The notes beneath the pieces are model-generated. The model was given only the letters and a program-made list of their open reading frames with translations, ran no database searches and was not told the DNA's origin. Source: Chloroflexota bacterium (lineage in GTDB: Bacteria > Chloroflexota > Anaerolineae > Aggregatilineales > Phototrophicaceae). Taken from it: a stretch of DNA of 33,882 bases. Shown piece after piece: positions 22,184 to 28,827 of the stretch. How positions within the stretch are numbered: the stretch's first letter is position 1; every line of letters starts with the position of its first letter. The position numbers and the translations under genes are program-made. The stretch is from the NCBI GenBank assembly GCA_026707225.1, contig JAPOXG010000067.1, forward strand, positions 1-33,882, given 5' to 3'.

Positions 22184-22196
22184 GGAAATATCTTCC
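22184..22196. promoter_or_regulatory. Conserved GGAA-ATATC-TTCC element before binding protein 1
   Basis: An inverted repeat 31 bases before the start codon, identical to 24099-24111 in front of the paralog. A -10-like TATACT (22209-22204, leftward) lies just upstream in both. It may be an operator or part of a structured leader; no good -35 box was found. Confidence 0.4.
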
Positions 22197-22215
22197 GACT
22201 GTAAGTATATCGCGC

Positions 22216-22227
22216 GGGGGGGGGGGG
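22216..22227 (+). repeat. G12 homopolymer tract
   Basis: Twelve consecutive G about 63-74 bases upstream of the copy-1 start codon, adjoining the -10-like TATACT. The corresponding position upstream of copy 2 has no such tract. Confidence 0.8.
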
Positions 22228-22254
22228 ATTGCAAATTTTGGCCGCTACGGCGAC

Positions 22255-22280
22255 GGGTCAGCCACCGTCTGACCCCTACA
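22255..22280 (-). repeat. TGTAGGGGC-type palindrome, copy 2
   Basis: On the minus strand TGTAGGGGTCAG is followed by the mirror arm CTGACCC after a short loop (arms GGGTCAG 22255-22261 and CTGACCC 22269-22275). Confidence 0.5.
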
Positions 22281-22383
22281 GCCAAAATTTATGTGAAACC
22301 TTGTAGCCACACGCGCGACAATGCCGCCGCCCATCCATGCAAAGGGTTTCGCCTTATTCCGCATTCCACATTGCAACGAAAGC

Positions 22384-22412
22384 TGTAGGGGCGTTTCGCT
22401 GAAACGCCCACA
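22384..22412 (+). repeat. TGTAGGGGC-type palindrome, copy 3
   Basis: TGTAGGGGCGTTTC, loop GCT, then GAAACGCCCACA; perfect 9-bp arms at 22389-22397 and 22401-22409, with outer TGT/ACA also complementary. Confidence 0.6.
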
Positions 22413-22437
22413 GGAATAATTCGGATGCCTGCGATGA

Positions 22438-22485
22438 GGGCGTCTCGGCGGGTCGCGTAGACACTGACCGTCAGACGCCCCTACA
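22438..22485 (-). repeat. TGTAGGGGC-type palindrome, copy 4
   Basis: On the minus strand TGTAGGGGCGTCT, closed by AGACGCCC after a 27-base loop (arms 22438-22445 and 22473-22480). Opposite orientation to copy 3. Confidence 0.5.
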
Positions 22486-22520
22486 CGAGAATCCATATCG
22501 GAGAAGGGTATGCCGACTGG

Positions 22521-22551
22521 GGACTAGCCCAGCAAGCGCTGGTTCTAGTCC
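22521..22551 (-). terminator. Stem-loop overlapping the stop codon of binding protein 2
   Basis: Same structure as 20609-20639: GGACTAG pairs with CTAGTCC and CCAGC with GCTGG, with the TAG stop in the stem. The only change in the loop is A to G. Confidence 0.55.
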
Positions 22552-24068
22552 TCCTCGATATAGAAGAGATGGATGTACTCGGTGAAGTTTCTGGTCACAC
22601 CCTTGACGCGGGAACGGAATACGTCAACGGCGGTGAAGAAGACCGGGTTCATCGTGCCGCTCTCTTGCGCGACCAATACCTGAGCCTGTCCCAAAAGCTC
22701 TTTGCGCTTGTCAAAGTCAAGCTCGGCGCCCGCGTCGATCAGCAGCTGTTCGAATTCCTCGCTGCACCATTTGGACATGTTGTTGCCCGACCCACAGCCG
22801 AAGAGCTCTTTCATCCCGGATGACGCCTGGCGCTGGCCCCACCAATCAAGGTAGAAAGCGTTCTTGCCAAAATGATCGGGGTAGTAGGTGTCGGCAGGCA
22901 CTTGGTTGATCTCGATTCGGATGCCGGCCTCGGCCGCCTGTTCCTTGTAGGCGACAGCCAGCGGAACCAGCGTGGGATAGACATCGCCGACCGTCAGCAC
23001 GACATCGATGCCGTCGGGGTAACCCGCTTCAGCCAACAGTTCCTTGGCTCTCTCGACGTCGCGCGAACAATCCTGCTCAAGGAAATAGGGGTCTTTCTTC
23101 CAGACGGAGGTATCACAGGCGATGTCGCCTTGTCCGGCATAGACCACCTCAAGCGTCTCCTGGCGATCCTGAGCCAGCTTAAACGCCTGGCGCACGCGCA
23201 GGTCATCGAAGGGCGGCTGCGTGACATCCATCGCAATCTGGGTAAAACCGCCAGAGTCCTGAATCAGGAAGGTGAAATCATCGTTCCCCTCGAATAGGGC
23301 GAAATTCTCAGCCTTAATCTGACCGATTCCCACGTAATCAAGTTGATCCGTGAGCAGCGCCTGAGCAATGCCAGCTGAGCCAGAGACGTGGTGGAGTTCA
23401 ATGCCGGCCAACCCTGGCGGTCCCTCCCAATAATCGTCGAAAGCCGCCAACACCGTTAGCCCTACCGGATTCTGCTCCACGACATAAAAGGCGTCCGTGC
23501 CGATGCCGGTTTCGGCAATGGTGTCGCCACTGCCTTCTGGGATCATTACCAGGCGCTTTTCCGACACTCTGAGGGGGAATTCAACGTCAACCTGATGCAG
23601 CGGTATCACGATGGTGTAGTCGTCCGGCGCCGACATATTCTCCTCGTCGATGATCAGGTATTTGTCTCTGACAGGCGAGCCCGTGTCCGGATCCAAGACA
23701 CGCCGAATGCTGTAGAGCGCGTCGGCCGAAGTGAAATCCGACCCGTCATGAAACTTCACACCCTGTTCGAGATGGAAGGTCCATACTTTGCCCGTTTCGT
23801 CCGATTCCCATGATTTGGCCAAATCGGGGACGACGAAGGTCGCGCCTATATCCAAGCGAGTCAGCTGATTCCAGACATACTGCAGGACGAGTCCTTCCGC
23901 ATTCGGTCCATGAGGATCGAGGTTGCTGGCGGGCGTAGTGCCGGCCTTCAAATGCCGCAATACGCCGCGGGTGTCCTCCTGGGCCCCGACAGTCGCCGTC
24001 AGCGCCAGCACAAGCGCTACAAGAACGATCACTCCCAATATGGAGCGAATCCTGGATTGTGCGTACAT
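22545..24068 (-). CDS. Family-5 extracellular solute-binding protein, copy 2
   Basis: A 507-residue paralog of the gene at 20633. Sec signal RIRSILGVIVLVALVLALTA, cleavage expected after VGA, no lipobox Cys. Landmarks: LDPHGPNAEGLVLQYVWNQL, LDIGATFVVPDLAKSWESD, VWTFHLEQGVKFHDGSDFTS, FDDLRVRQAFKLAQDRQE, and the same four Cys (IACDTSVW, QDCSRDV, FGCGSGN, KWCSEEF). The ATG at 24068 follows AGAGAGGAAAAAGACTC. Its leader, coding region and 3' stem-loop all match copy 1, showing a duplication of the whole transcription unit. Differences are spread through both lobes, so the two may bind related but distinct ligands. It is the first gene of the long leftward cluster. Confidence 0.9.
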   Translation of the reverse strand: MYAQSRIRSILGVIVLVALVLALTATVGAQEDTRGVLRHLKAGTTPASNLDPHGPNAEGLVLQYVWNQLTRLDIGATFVVPDLAKSWESDETGKVWTFHLEQGVKFHDGSDFTSADALYSIRRVLDPDTGSPVRDKYLIIDEENMSAPDDYTIVIPLHQVDVEFPLRVSEKRLVMIPEGSGDTIAETGIGTDAFYVVEQNPVGLTVLAAFDDYWEGPPGLAGIELHHVSGSAGIAQALLTDQLDYVGIGQIKAENFALFEGNDDFTFLIQDSGGFTQIAMDVTQPPFDDLRVRQAFKLAQDRQETLEVVYAGQGDIACDTSVWKKDPYFLEQDCSRDVERAKELLAEAGYPDGIDVVLTVGDVYPTLVPLAVAYKEQAAEAGIRIEINQVPADTYYPDHFGKNAFYLDWWGQRQASSGMKELFGCGSGNNMSKWCSEEFEQLLIDAGAELDFDKRKELLGQAQVLVAQESGTMNPVFFTAVDVFRSRVKGVTRNFTEYIHLFYIEED

Positions 24069-24423
24069 GAGTCTTTTTCCTCTCTATACTTTTCTTTAGG
24101 AAATATCTTCCTACTGTGAGTATATCGCGCCATTTATTCGAATGCGAATTTCATGCTGGACGTGGGCTGCTGTGACCGCTTCTCGGCTGTTGCGACTGCG
24201 CGCGCGAAGTCCGATGGGGGCGCCCGCTGCCTCGCCGGGCGGCAACATGGTGTCAACTTTGAAATAGACAGGCTGGTCCAATGACCATCCTTCAGCCAAA
24301 AGTAGCCACCTGTCTCAGAATGTCAATCATGGTCTCCAAGACTAGAAGCATCGTTGCCTGTAGCTGGCGAAACTTACTGGAATTGACAGCTACGAGTCGG
24401 AGCGTGGCGAGCGAGCGCGGACA
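24069..24423. other. Leader of binding protein 2 and uninformative gap
   Basis: 355 bases. The first 60 or so match the leader of binding protein 1. The remainder, up to the OppF stop codon, has no supported gene and no clear terminator for the incoming Opp operon; a TTGACA (leftward, 24256-24251) has no matching -10 at proper spacing. Confidence 0.45.
24099..24111. promoter_or_regulatory. Conserved GGAA-ATATC-TTCC element before binding protein 2
   Basis: Identical to 22184-22196, with the same neighbouring leftward TATACT (24124-24119). Confidence 0.4.
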
Positions 24424-25473
24424 TCAGTCAAACACGCCCTGCAGCGTCAGTTCATCGGCTAGATGGCAGCTGACCTGACGCTCGCCATCGATCAAGCGCA
24501 GCTCAGGGCGCTCTTGGCGGCAGCTCTCTTTGGCGTAGGGGCAGCGCGGGTGAAAGACACAGCCGGAGGGCAAGTTGAGCAAGTCAGGCGGTTCGCCGCT
24601 GCTAGCATCCTGCAAGCGGCTGCTCCCACGGCGGCTCACTTTGGGCACGGCTTTGAGCAGCATTTCTGTATAAGGATGCAGCGGTTGGCGCAGAATCTCA
24701 TCGCGGGAGCCGGATTCAATGATCTTGCCCGCGTACATGACCAGAATACGATCGCTCATGTAACGGATGACGCTCATGCTGTGAGTAATGAATAGGTAAG
24801 ACAGGTCGAACTCACTCTGCAAGTCTTTCAGCAGGTTGAGCATCTGCGCCTGAATCGAGACATCAAGCGCGGACACCGGCTCGTCGGCGACGACCAGCTG
24901 TGGGTTGATGACCAGAGCGCGGGCGATGCAGATGCGCTGTCGTTGACCGCCGCTGAAGCTGTGGGGAAAGCGCTGCAGATGGCTGACGCTGAGGCCCACG
25001 CGCTGGATGATGCTGGCGACGCGCGCTTCCAGCTCGCTGCCACTGGCGATGCCATTAACCAGCAGCGGTTCGCCGACGCTGCGCAAAACGCTCATGCGCG
25101 GGTTGAGCGAGGAAAAGGGATCTTGAAAGATGACCTGAACGATCTGGCGGAATTCGCTGTTGTTGGCGCGGTTCAACTCGTCGAGGTGGAAGACCCGATC
25201 GCCGCCCCGCACGATGATATCGCCGGCTGTCTTCTCGTAGAGGTAGGAAACGCAACGGCCCAGAGTGGTCTTGCCGCAGCCGCTTTCGCCAATGACGCCG
25301 ACCGTCTCCCCCTTGCGCACGACAAAGCTGACATCATCAACCGCCTTGATCTCGCCGATGGCGCGCCGCAGCAATCCCTTCTCATGCAGCGGGAAATACT
25401 TCTTCAGATTCCGCACTTCGAGGACGGGCGCCGCGTCGGCTGCCGCTGATACGGTTTGCTCCATCTCCCTCAC
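24424..25473 (-). CDS. Oligopeptide-type ABC transporter ATP-binding protein, OppF-like
   Basis: A 349-residue ATPase. Motifs: KYFPLHEKGLLRRAIGEIKA (typical OppF opening), Walker A GESGCGKTTLG, Q-loop VIFQDPFSSLNPR, signature FSGGQRQRICIARAL, Walker B LVVADEPVSALDVS, switch His in FITHSMSV, and the Cys tail GCVFHPRCPYAKESC. The frame opens with GTG at 25473, overlapping the OppD stop as GTGA; an ATG three codons on (25464) is an alternative, with AGGGAG too close to it. It is the last gene of the five-gene transporter that starts with the binding protein at 30717. It pairs with OppD to form the nucleotide-binding heterodimer. Confidence 0.93.
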   Translation of the reverse strand: MREMEQTVSAAADAAPVLEVRNLKKYFPLHEKGLLRRAIGEIKAVDDVSFVVRKGETVGVIGESGCGKTTLGRCVSYLYEKTAGDIIVRGGDRVFHLDELNRANNSEFRQIVQVIFQDPFSSLNPRMSVLRSVGEPLLVNGIASGSELEARVASIIQRVGLSVSHLQRFPHSFSGGQRQRICIARALVINPQLVVADEPVSALDVSIQAQMLNLLKDLQSEFDLSYLFITHSMSVIRYMSDRILVMYAGKIIESGSRDEILRQPLHPYTEMLLKAVPKVSRRGSSRLQDASSGEPPDLLNLPSGCVFHPRCPYAKESCRQERPELRLIDGERQVSCHLADELTLQGVFD

Positions 25474-26510
25474 CCAGCCTCGTCATATAGGATGCAGCGG
25501 ACCTCGTGCCCGGGCTCGACCTCGACCAGCGGCGGTGGGATCCTGTCACAGAGGCCGCTGACGCGCAGGTCACAGCGTGCATAAAACGGGCAGCCGGCAT
25601 GTACCGCGAAGGGGTCAGGCATGGCGCCTTCGATCGGCTGCAGCCGCTCCAGCGCGCCGTCGACGGTCGGGATCGAACGCCAGAGCGCGCGCGTATAGGG
25701 ATGCAGCGGATTCTCGAAGATTCGCTCGACGCTGCCATGCTCCATTATCTCACCCAGGTACATCACGATGACCTCATCGGAGACCTCGCCGATAACGGCG
25801 ATGTCATGGGTGATGAATATGACCGCCATCTGGTATTCGATCTGAATCTCTTTGATTAGCGACAGGATCTGCGCTTCAATGGTCACATCCAGCGCCGTAG
25901 TAGGCTCGTCGGCGATCAGCAATTGCGGGTTACAGGTGAGCGCCATGGCGATCATAGCCCGCTGTCGCATGCCGCCGCTGAACTGAAAAGGGTAGGCGTC
26001 GACCAGCTCCTCGGCGTTGGAGATGCCAACGCGTGTCAGCAGCTCCACCGCGCGTTGGCGGGCGCCCGCGCGATTCATATTTTCGATATGCAGCAACATG
26101 GCTTCCGTGATCTGATCTTCGATGGAATGAACCGGGCTGAAAGACGTCATCGGTTCCTGAAAGATCATGCTGATATCGTTCCAGCGGATGTCGCGGATGA
26201 GGTCGCCAGTGGCCGATAAGTCTGCCAGGTCAAAGATGTTCTGCTCGCGCTCAGCGCCGCGATTCAGCCAGATTTCGCCCGCCGAGATCAATCCCGGCGC
26301 CGGCGTGAGCCGCATCAACGCTTGCGCGGTGACGGATTTGCCGCTGCCGCTTTCGCCGATAATGCCGAGCGTCTTGCCGCGTTTGACTTGGAAGCTGACG
26401 CCGTTGACCGCCTGCACTGTGCCGTCGCGCAGTCGAAACTCCACTTTGAGGCCGCGCACATCGAGCAGAATATCTGGAGGCAGATGAGGTGGATTGTCAA
26501 GTTGGCTCAT
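25470..26510 (-). CDS. Oligopeptide-type ABC transporter ATP-binding protein, OppD-like
   Basis: A 346-residue ATPase. Motifs: [20 protein letters not shown], Walker [17 protein letters not shown]-loop [16 protein letters not shown], signature [15 protein letters not shown], Walker [43 protein letters not shown], and the C-terminal Cys set [16 protein letters not shown] followed by VRCILYD. GM in the signature loop is the OppD hallmark, against GQ in OppF. The gene lies 15 bases after OppC and overlaps OppF by 4 bases. Both catalytic Glu and switch His are present. Confidence 0.93.
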   Translation of the reverse strand: MSQLDNPPHLPPDILLDVRGLKVEFRLRDGTVQAVNGVSFQVKRGKTLGIIGESGSGKSVTAQALMRLTPAPGLISAGEIWLNRGAEREQNIFDLADLSATGDLIRDIRWNDISMIFQEPMTSFSPVHSIEDQITEAMLLHIENMNRAGARQRAVELLTRVGISNAEELVDAYPFQFSGGMRQRAMIAMALTCNPQLLIADEPTTALDVTIEAQILSLIKEIQIEYQMAVIFITHDIAVIGEVSDEVIVMYLGEIMEHGSVERIFENPLHPYTRALWRSIPTVDGALERLQPIEGAMPDPFAVHAGCPFYARCDLRVSGLCDRIPPPLVEVEPGHEVRCILYDEAG

Positions 26511-26525
26511 CGATGCGCCCAGACT

Positions 26526-27740
26526 TTAAATGCCGGAGTATGGATCGGCCGCATCGCGCAAGCCGTCGCCGACAAAGTTAAAGAGTAACACGGTTGCCAG
26601 CACGAAGAACGCCGGGATGAGCAGCCAGGGGATATGGAATATCGCCAGTATGTCTCGGAAGTCTTGCAGCAGAACGCCCCAGCTCACTGTCGGCGGCTGC
26701 ATGCCCAATCCAAGGAAACTGAGCGCCGTTTCGTATAGGATCATCTGCGGGATCATAATGGTGACGGAAAGGATCAAGTGACTGGTGAAGCCGGGAAGCA
26801 GATGACTGACGATGATGCGCAGGTCGCTGGCGCCCGATGAGCGCGCCGCCAGGGCGTAGTCTTCCTCGCGCATGGAGAGCAGGCGACCACGCACCACACG
26901 CGCCAATCCAACCCAGTTCAGCAGCGCCAGGATTAGCGTGATGGCGAAATAGACATTGAGCGGGGGCCATTCCTTGGGTACTGCGGCAGCCAGGGTCATC
27001 CAGAGCGGCAGCTGCGGTATGGCGCGCAGGAACTCAATAATGCGCTGAATGATGTTGTCAACCAGGCCGCCGAAATATCCCGATATGCCGCCCAGCAGCG
27101 TTCCCAGCGCGAATGTCAACACCACACTGACAACGCCGATCGTGAGGGAGATGCGCGCGCCGTAGACCGTGCGCGAGAAGACATCTCGCGCCAGTGAATC
27201 CAAACCGAATAACCAAATGCCAACGCGCGCTTTCTCCCCGGCTGAGCCCAAGCCGAAGAGCTTGTGCCGCAGCTCAAAGACGCCCCACAGCTTGTACGGT
27301 TCCGTCTCAACGAAGAAGCGAATCGGCAGAATCGTCTTGCGATTTTCCACGAAGGTCACGCGCCGCGTCACCGGATCACGCTTCTGCACGACAGCATAGA
27401 CGAAGGGACCGCGGAATCCATTTTCGTCCGACCAATGAATTGTCGAGGGAGGCGCCTGCTGGTAGCGGCGGAATCGAGTAGTCGTCTCGTATGGCGCGAT
27501 GAATTCGGCGAAAGCCGCCATCAGATAGAACAGAGCCAACAAGCCGATGGAGATTAAAGCCATGCGATGGCGGCGGAAGCGCCACCACATCAGCCGCCAT
27601 TGGCTGGCATAATAATAGGCTTCATCGACCTTTGCCGCTGACGCATCATCGAGAGCGGCGGCCGGCGCTTCATCGGCCAGGCCGTACCGGGCGCGGATGC
27701 GCTCGCGGCGTTCCAGCAGGCTGTCATATTGATCCGTCAT
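26526..27740 (-). CDS. ABC transporter permease, OppC-like with long extracytoplasmic insert
   Basis: A 404-residue permease, about 100 residues longer than the usual DppC/OppC. After a cytoplasmic N-terminus of about 60 residues and the first helix (MALISIGLLALFYLMAAFAE), there is an extra segment of roughly 110 residues (FRRYQQAPPSTIHWSDENGF to about GEKARVGIWLFG) before the family motif LDSLARDVFSRTVYGARISL. The ATPase-contact loop is AARSSGASDLRIIVSHLLPG and the end is FVGDGLRDAADPYSGI, as in OppC. Long-loop OppC variants are known to pair with large family-5 binding proteins, which fits the 629-residue partner here. The ATG overlaps the OppB stop by four bases. Confidence 0.92.
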   Translation of the reverse strand: MTDQYDSLLERRERIRARYGLADEAPAAALDDASAAKVDEAYYYASQWRLMWWRFRRHRMALISIGLLALFYLMAAFAEFIAPYETTTRFRRYQQAPPSTIHWSDENGFRGPFVYAVVQKRDPVTRRVTFVENRKTILPIRFFVETEPYKLWGVFELRHKLFGLGSAGEKARVGIWLFGLDSLARDVFSRTVYGARISLTIGVVSVVLTFALGTLLGGISGYFGGLVDNIIQRIIEFLRAIPQLPLWMTLAAAVPKEWPPLNVYFAITLILALLNWVGLARVVRGRLLSMREEDYALAARSSGASDLRIIVSHLLPGFTSHLILSVTIMIPQMILYETALSFLGLGMQPPTVSWGVLLQDFRDILAIFHIPWLLIPAFFVLATVLLFNFVGDGLRDAADPYSGI

Positions 27741-28732
27741 CGCGCTGTTCCCTCAAAGCGAATACGCGGATCAAACCAGGCCAGCAGTACATCGGAAGCC
27801 AAGGTGGCCAACCAGATGACGCTGGCGTAAATGAGCAGGATGGTGCCCGCCAGGATCATGTCTTGCGCCAGCAGCGAATGGAGCAGAAGCGGTCCTAATG
27901 TGGGCAATCCCAACACGATTCCGATCAAGCCCTGCCCGGCAACGATGCCGTAGACCAGCATGCCGAAGTCGCTGATCAAGGGGTTGAGGGCGATCTTCAC
28001 CGGGTATTTGCGCACGAGCTTTGGCTCCTTCAAGCCCTTGGCTCGCGCGGTTACCACGTACTGCTGCCCCAGCTGGTCCAGCAGATTGTTCCGCACAACA
28101 CGGATCGTGCCGCCGATGGACGGAAGCGCCGTCAGCAGAATGGGCGCCCACAAGTGCTTGGCTGTGTCAATCGCTTTTTCCCAACTCATCGGCGCCGCCA
28201 GATACTCCAGTGAGTTGATGCCGAGCGGCACAAAGTCCAGAAAGTACAGGCTCGCCCAGGCGACGATGATGGCGAGCAGCCAGCCAGGCGCTCCCAAGCC
28301 GGCGAATGCCAGAAAGGTGATGATATAGTCGGCGATGGAATACTGATGCGTGGCGGAGAATATGCCAAGCGGAATCGCTAGACCAAGCGATAATATCAGC
28401 GACGACAAGCCGATGATGATGGTGTATGGCAGCGTTTCAAGCAGCACATCGATATTCTCGCGCCCGTCTACCGTACTGCCCAGGTCGCCACGTATGACGA
28501 TATTCTCGACCCAGCGCAGATAGCGCGCCAGGAAGGCGTCATCCAAGCCCCACTGCGCCCGCATGCGCGCGATCGTGGTTTCATCGACTTCGACGTTTTG
28601 CGCGCGCAAGGCGATGACCTCATTGCTGACGACATCGCCCGGCGGCAGCTCTATCAGAAAGAAGGTGATGGTGGACAGCAAGATCCAGAGCGGAATCATA
28701 GTCAGCAGGCGCTTGACAATGTAAATGCCCAC
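27737..28732 (-). CDS. ABC transporter permease, OppB-like
   Basis: A 331-residue permease. N-terminal helix IVKRLLTMIPLWILLSTITF, then FFLIELPPGDVVSNEV with the conserved PPGD turn, QWGLDDAFLARYLRWVENIV, and five more helices. The ATPase-contact loop is TARAKGLKEPKLVRKYPVKI, which differs from the usual H-ALP ending and is typical of the long OppB subgroup. It starts 95 bases after the binding-protein stop, past a strong hairpin, and overlaps OppC. Its dimer partner is the product of 26526-27740. Confidence 0.92.
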   Translation of the reverse strand: MGIYIVKRLLTMIPLWILLSTITFFLIELPPGDVVSNEVIALRAQNVEVDETTIARMRAQWGLDDAFLARYLRWVENIVIRGDLGSTVDGRENIDVLLETLPYTIIIGLSSLILSLGLAIPLGIFSATHQYSIADYIITFLAFAGLGAPGWLLAIIVAWASLYFLDFVPLGINSLEYLAAPMSWEKAIDTAKHLWAPILLTALPSIGGTIRVVRNNLLDQLGQQYVVTARAKGLKEPKLVRKYPVKIALNPLISDFGMLVYGIVAGQGLIGIVLGLPTLGPLLLHSLLAQDMILAGTILLIYASVIWLATLASDVLLAWFDPRIRFEGTAR

Positions 28733-28782
28733 TGGCGCTCTCCAGTCTCGCTAATGGCGCGGTGACGCGTTTGGCATGGAGA

Positions 28783-28815
28783 GGCTGAGCCGCCTAGCGC
28801 TGGCGCGGCTCAGCC
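28783..28815 (-). terminator. Intercistronic hairpin after binding protein 3
   Basis: A perfect 11-bp stem (GGCTGAGCCGC / GCGGCTCAGCC) with an 11-base loop, 13 bases past the binding-protein stop. No T-run. Placement matches the hairpins after the other three binding-protein genes. Confidence 0.6.
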
Positions 28816-28827
28816 AGTTGCATCAGG

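Larger units (their letters stand above)
22154..22544. other. Intergenic region with leader, G12 tract and repeat cluster
   Basis: 391 bases between the two binding-protein genes. Nearest copy 1 lies a leader block also found before copy 2 (22154-22216), then a run of 12 G (22216-22227), then three TGTAGGGGC-type hairpin repeats (22255-22280, 22384-22412, 22438-22485) and the 3' hairpin of copy 2. No gene is supported. Confidence 0.6.

Noticed and set aside
22228..22500. CRISPR-like array in the repeat cluster between binding proteins
   Set aside because: The repeats differ in sequence and orientation and have no regular spacers; they are hairpin elements, not direct repeats.
24251..24256. 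Leftward TTGACA as -35 box for binding protein 2
   Set aside because: No -10 sequence lies 16-18 bases downstream, and the conserved leader element is more than 100 bases away.
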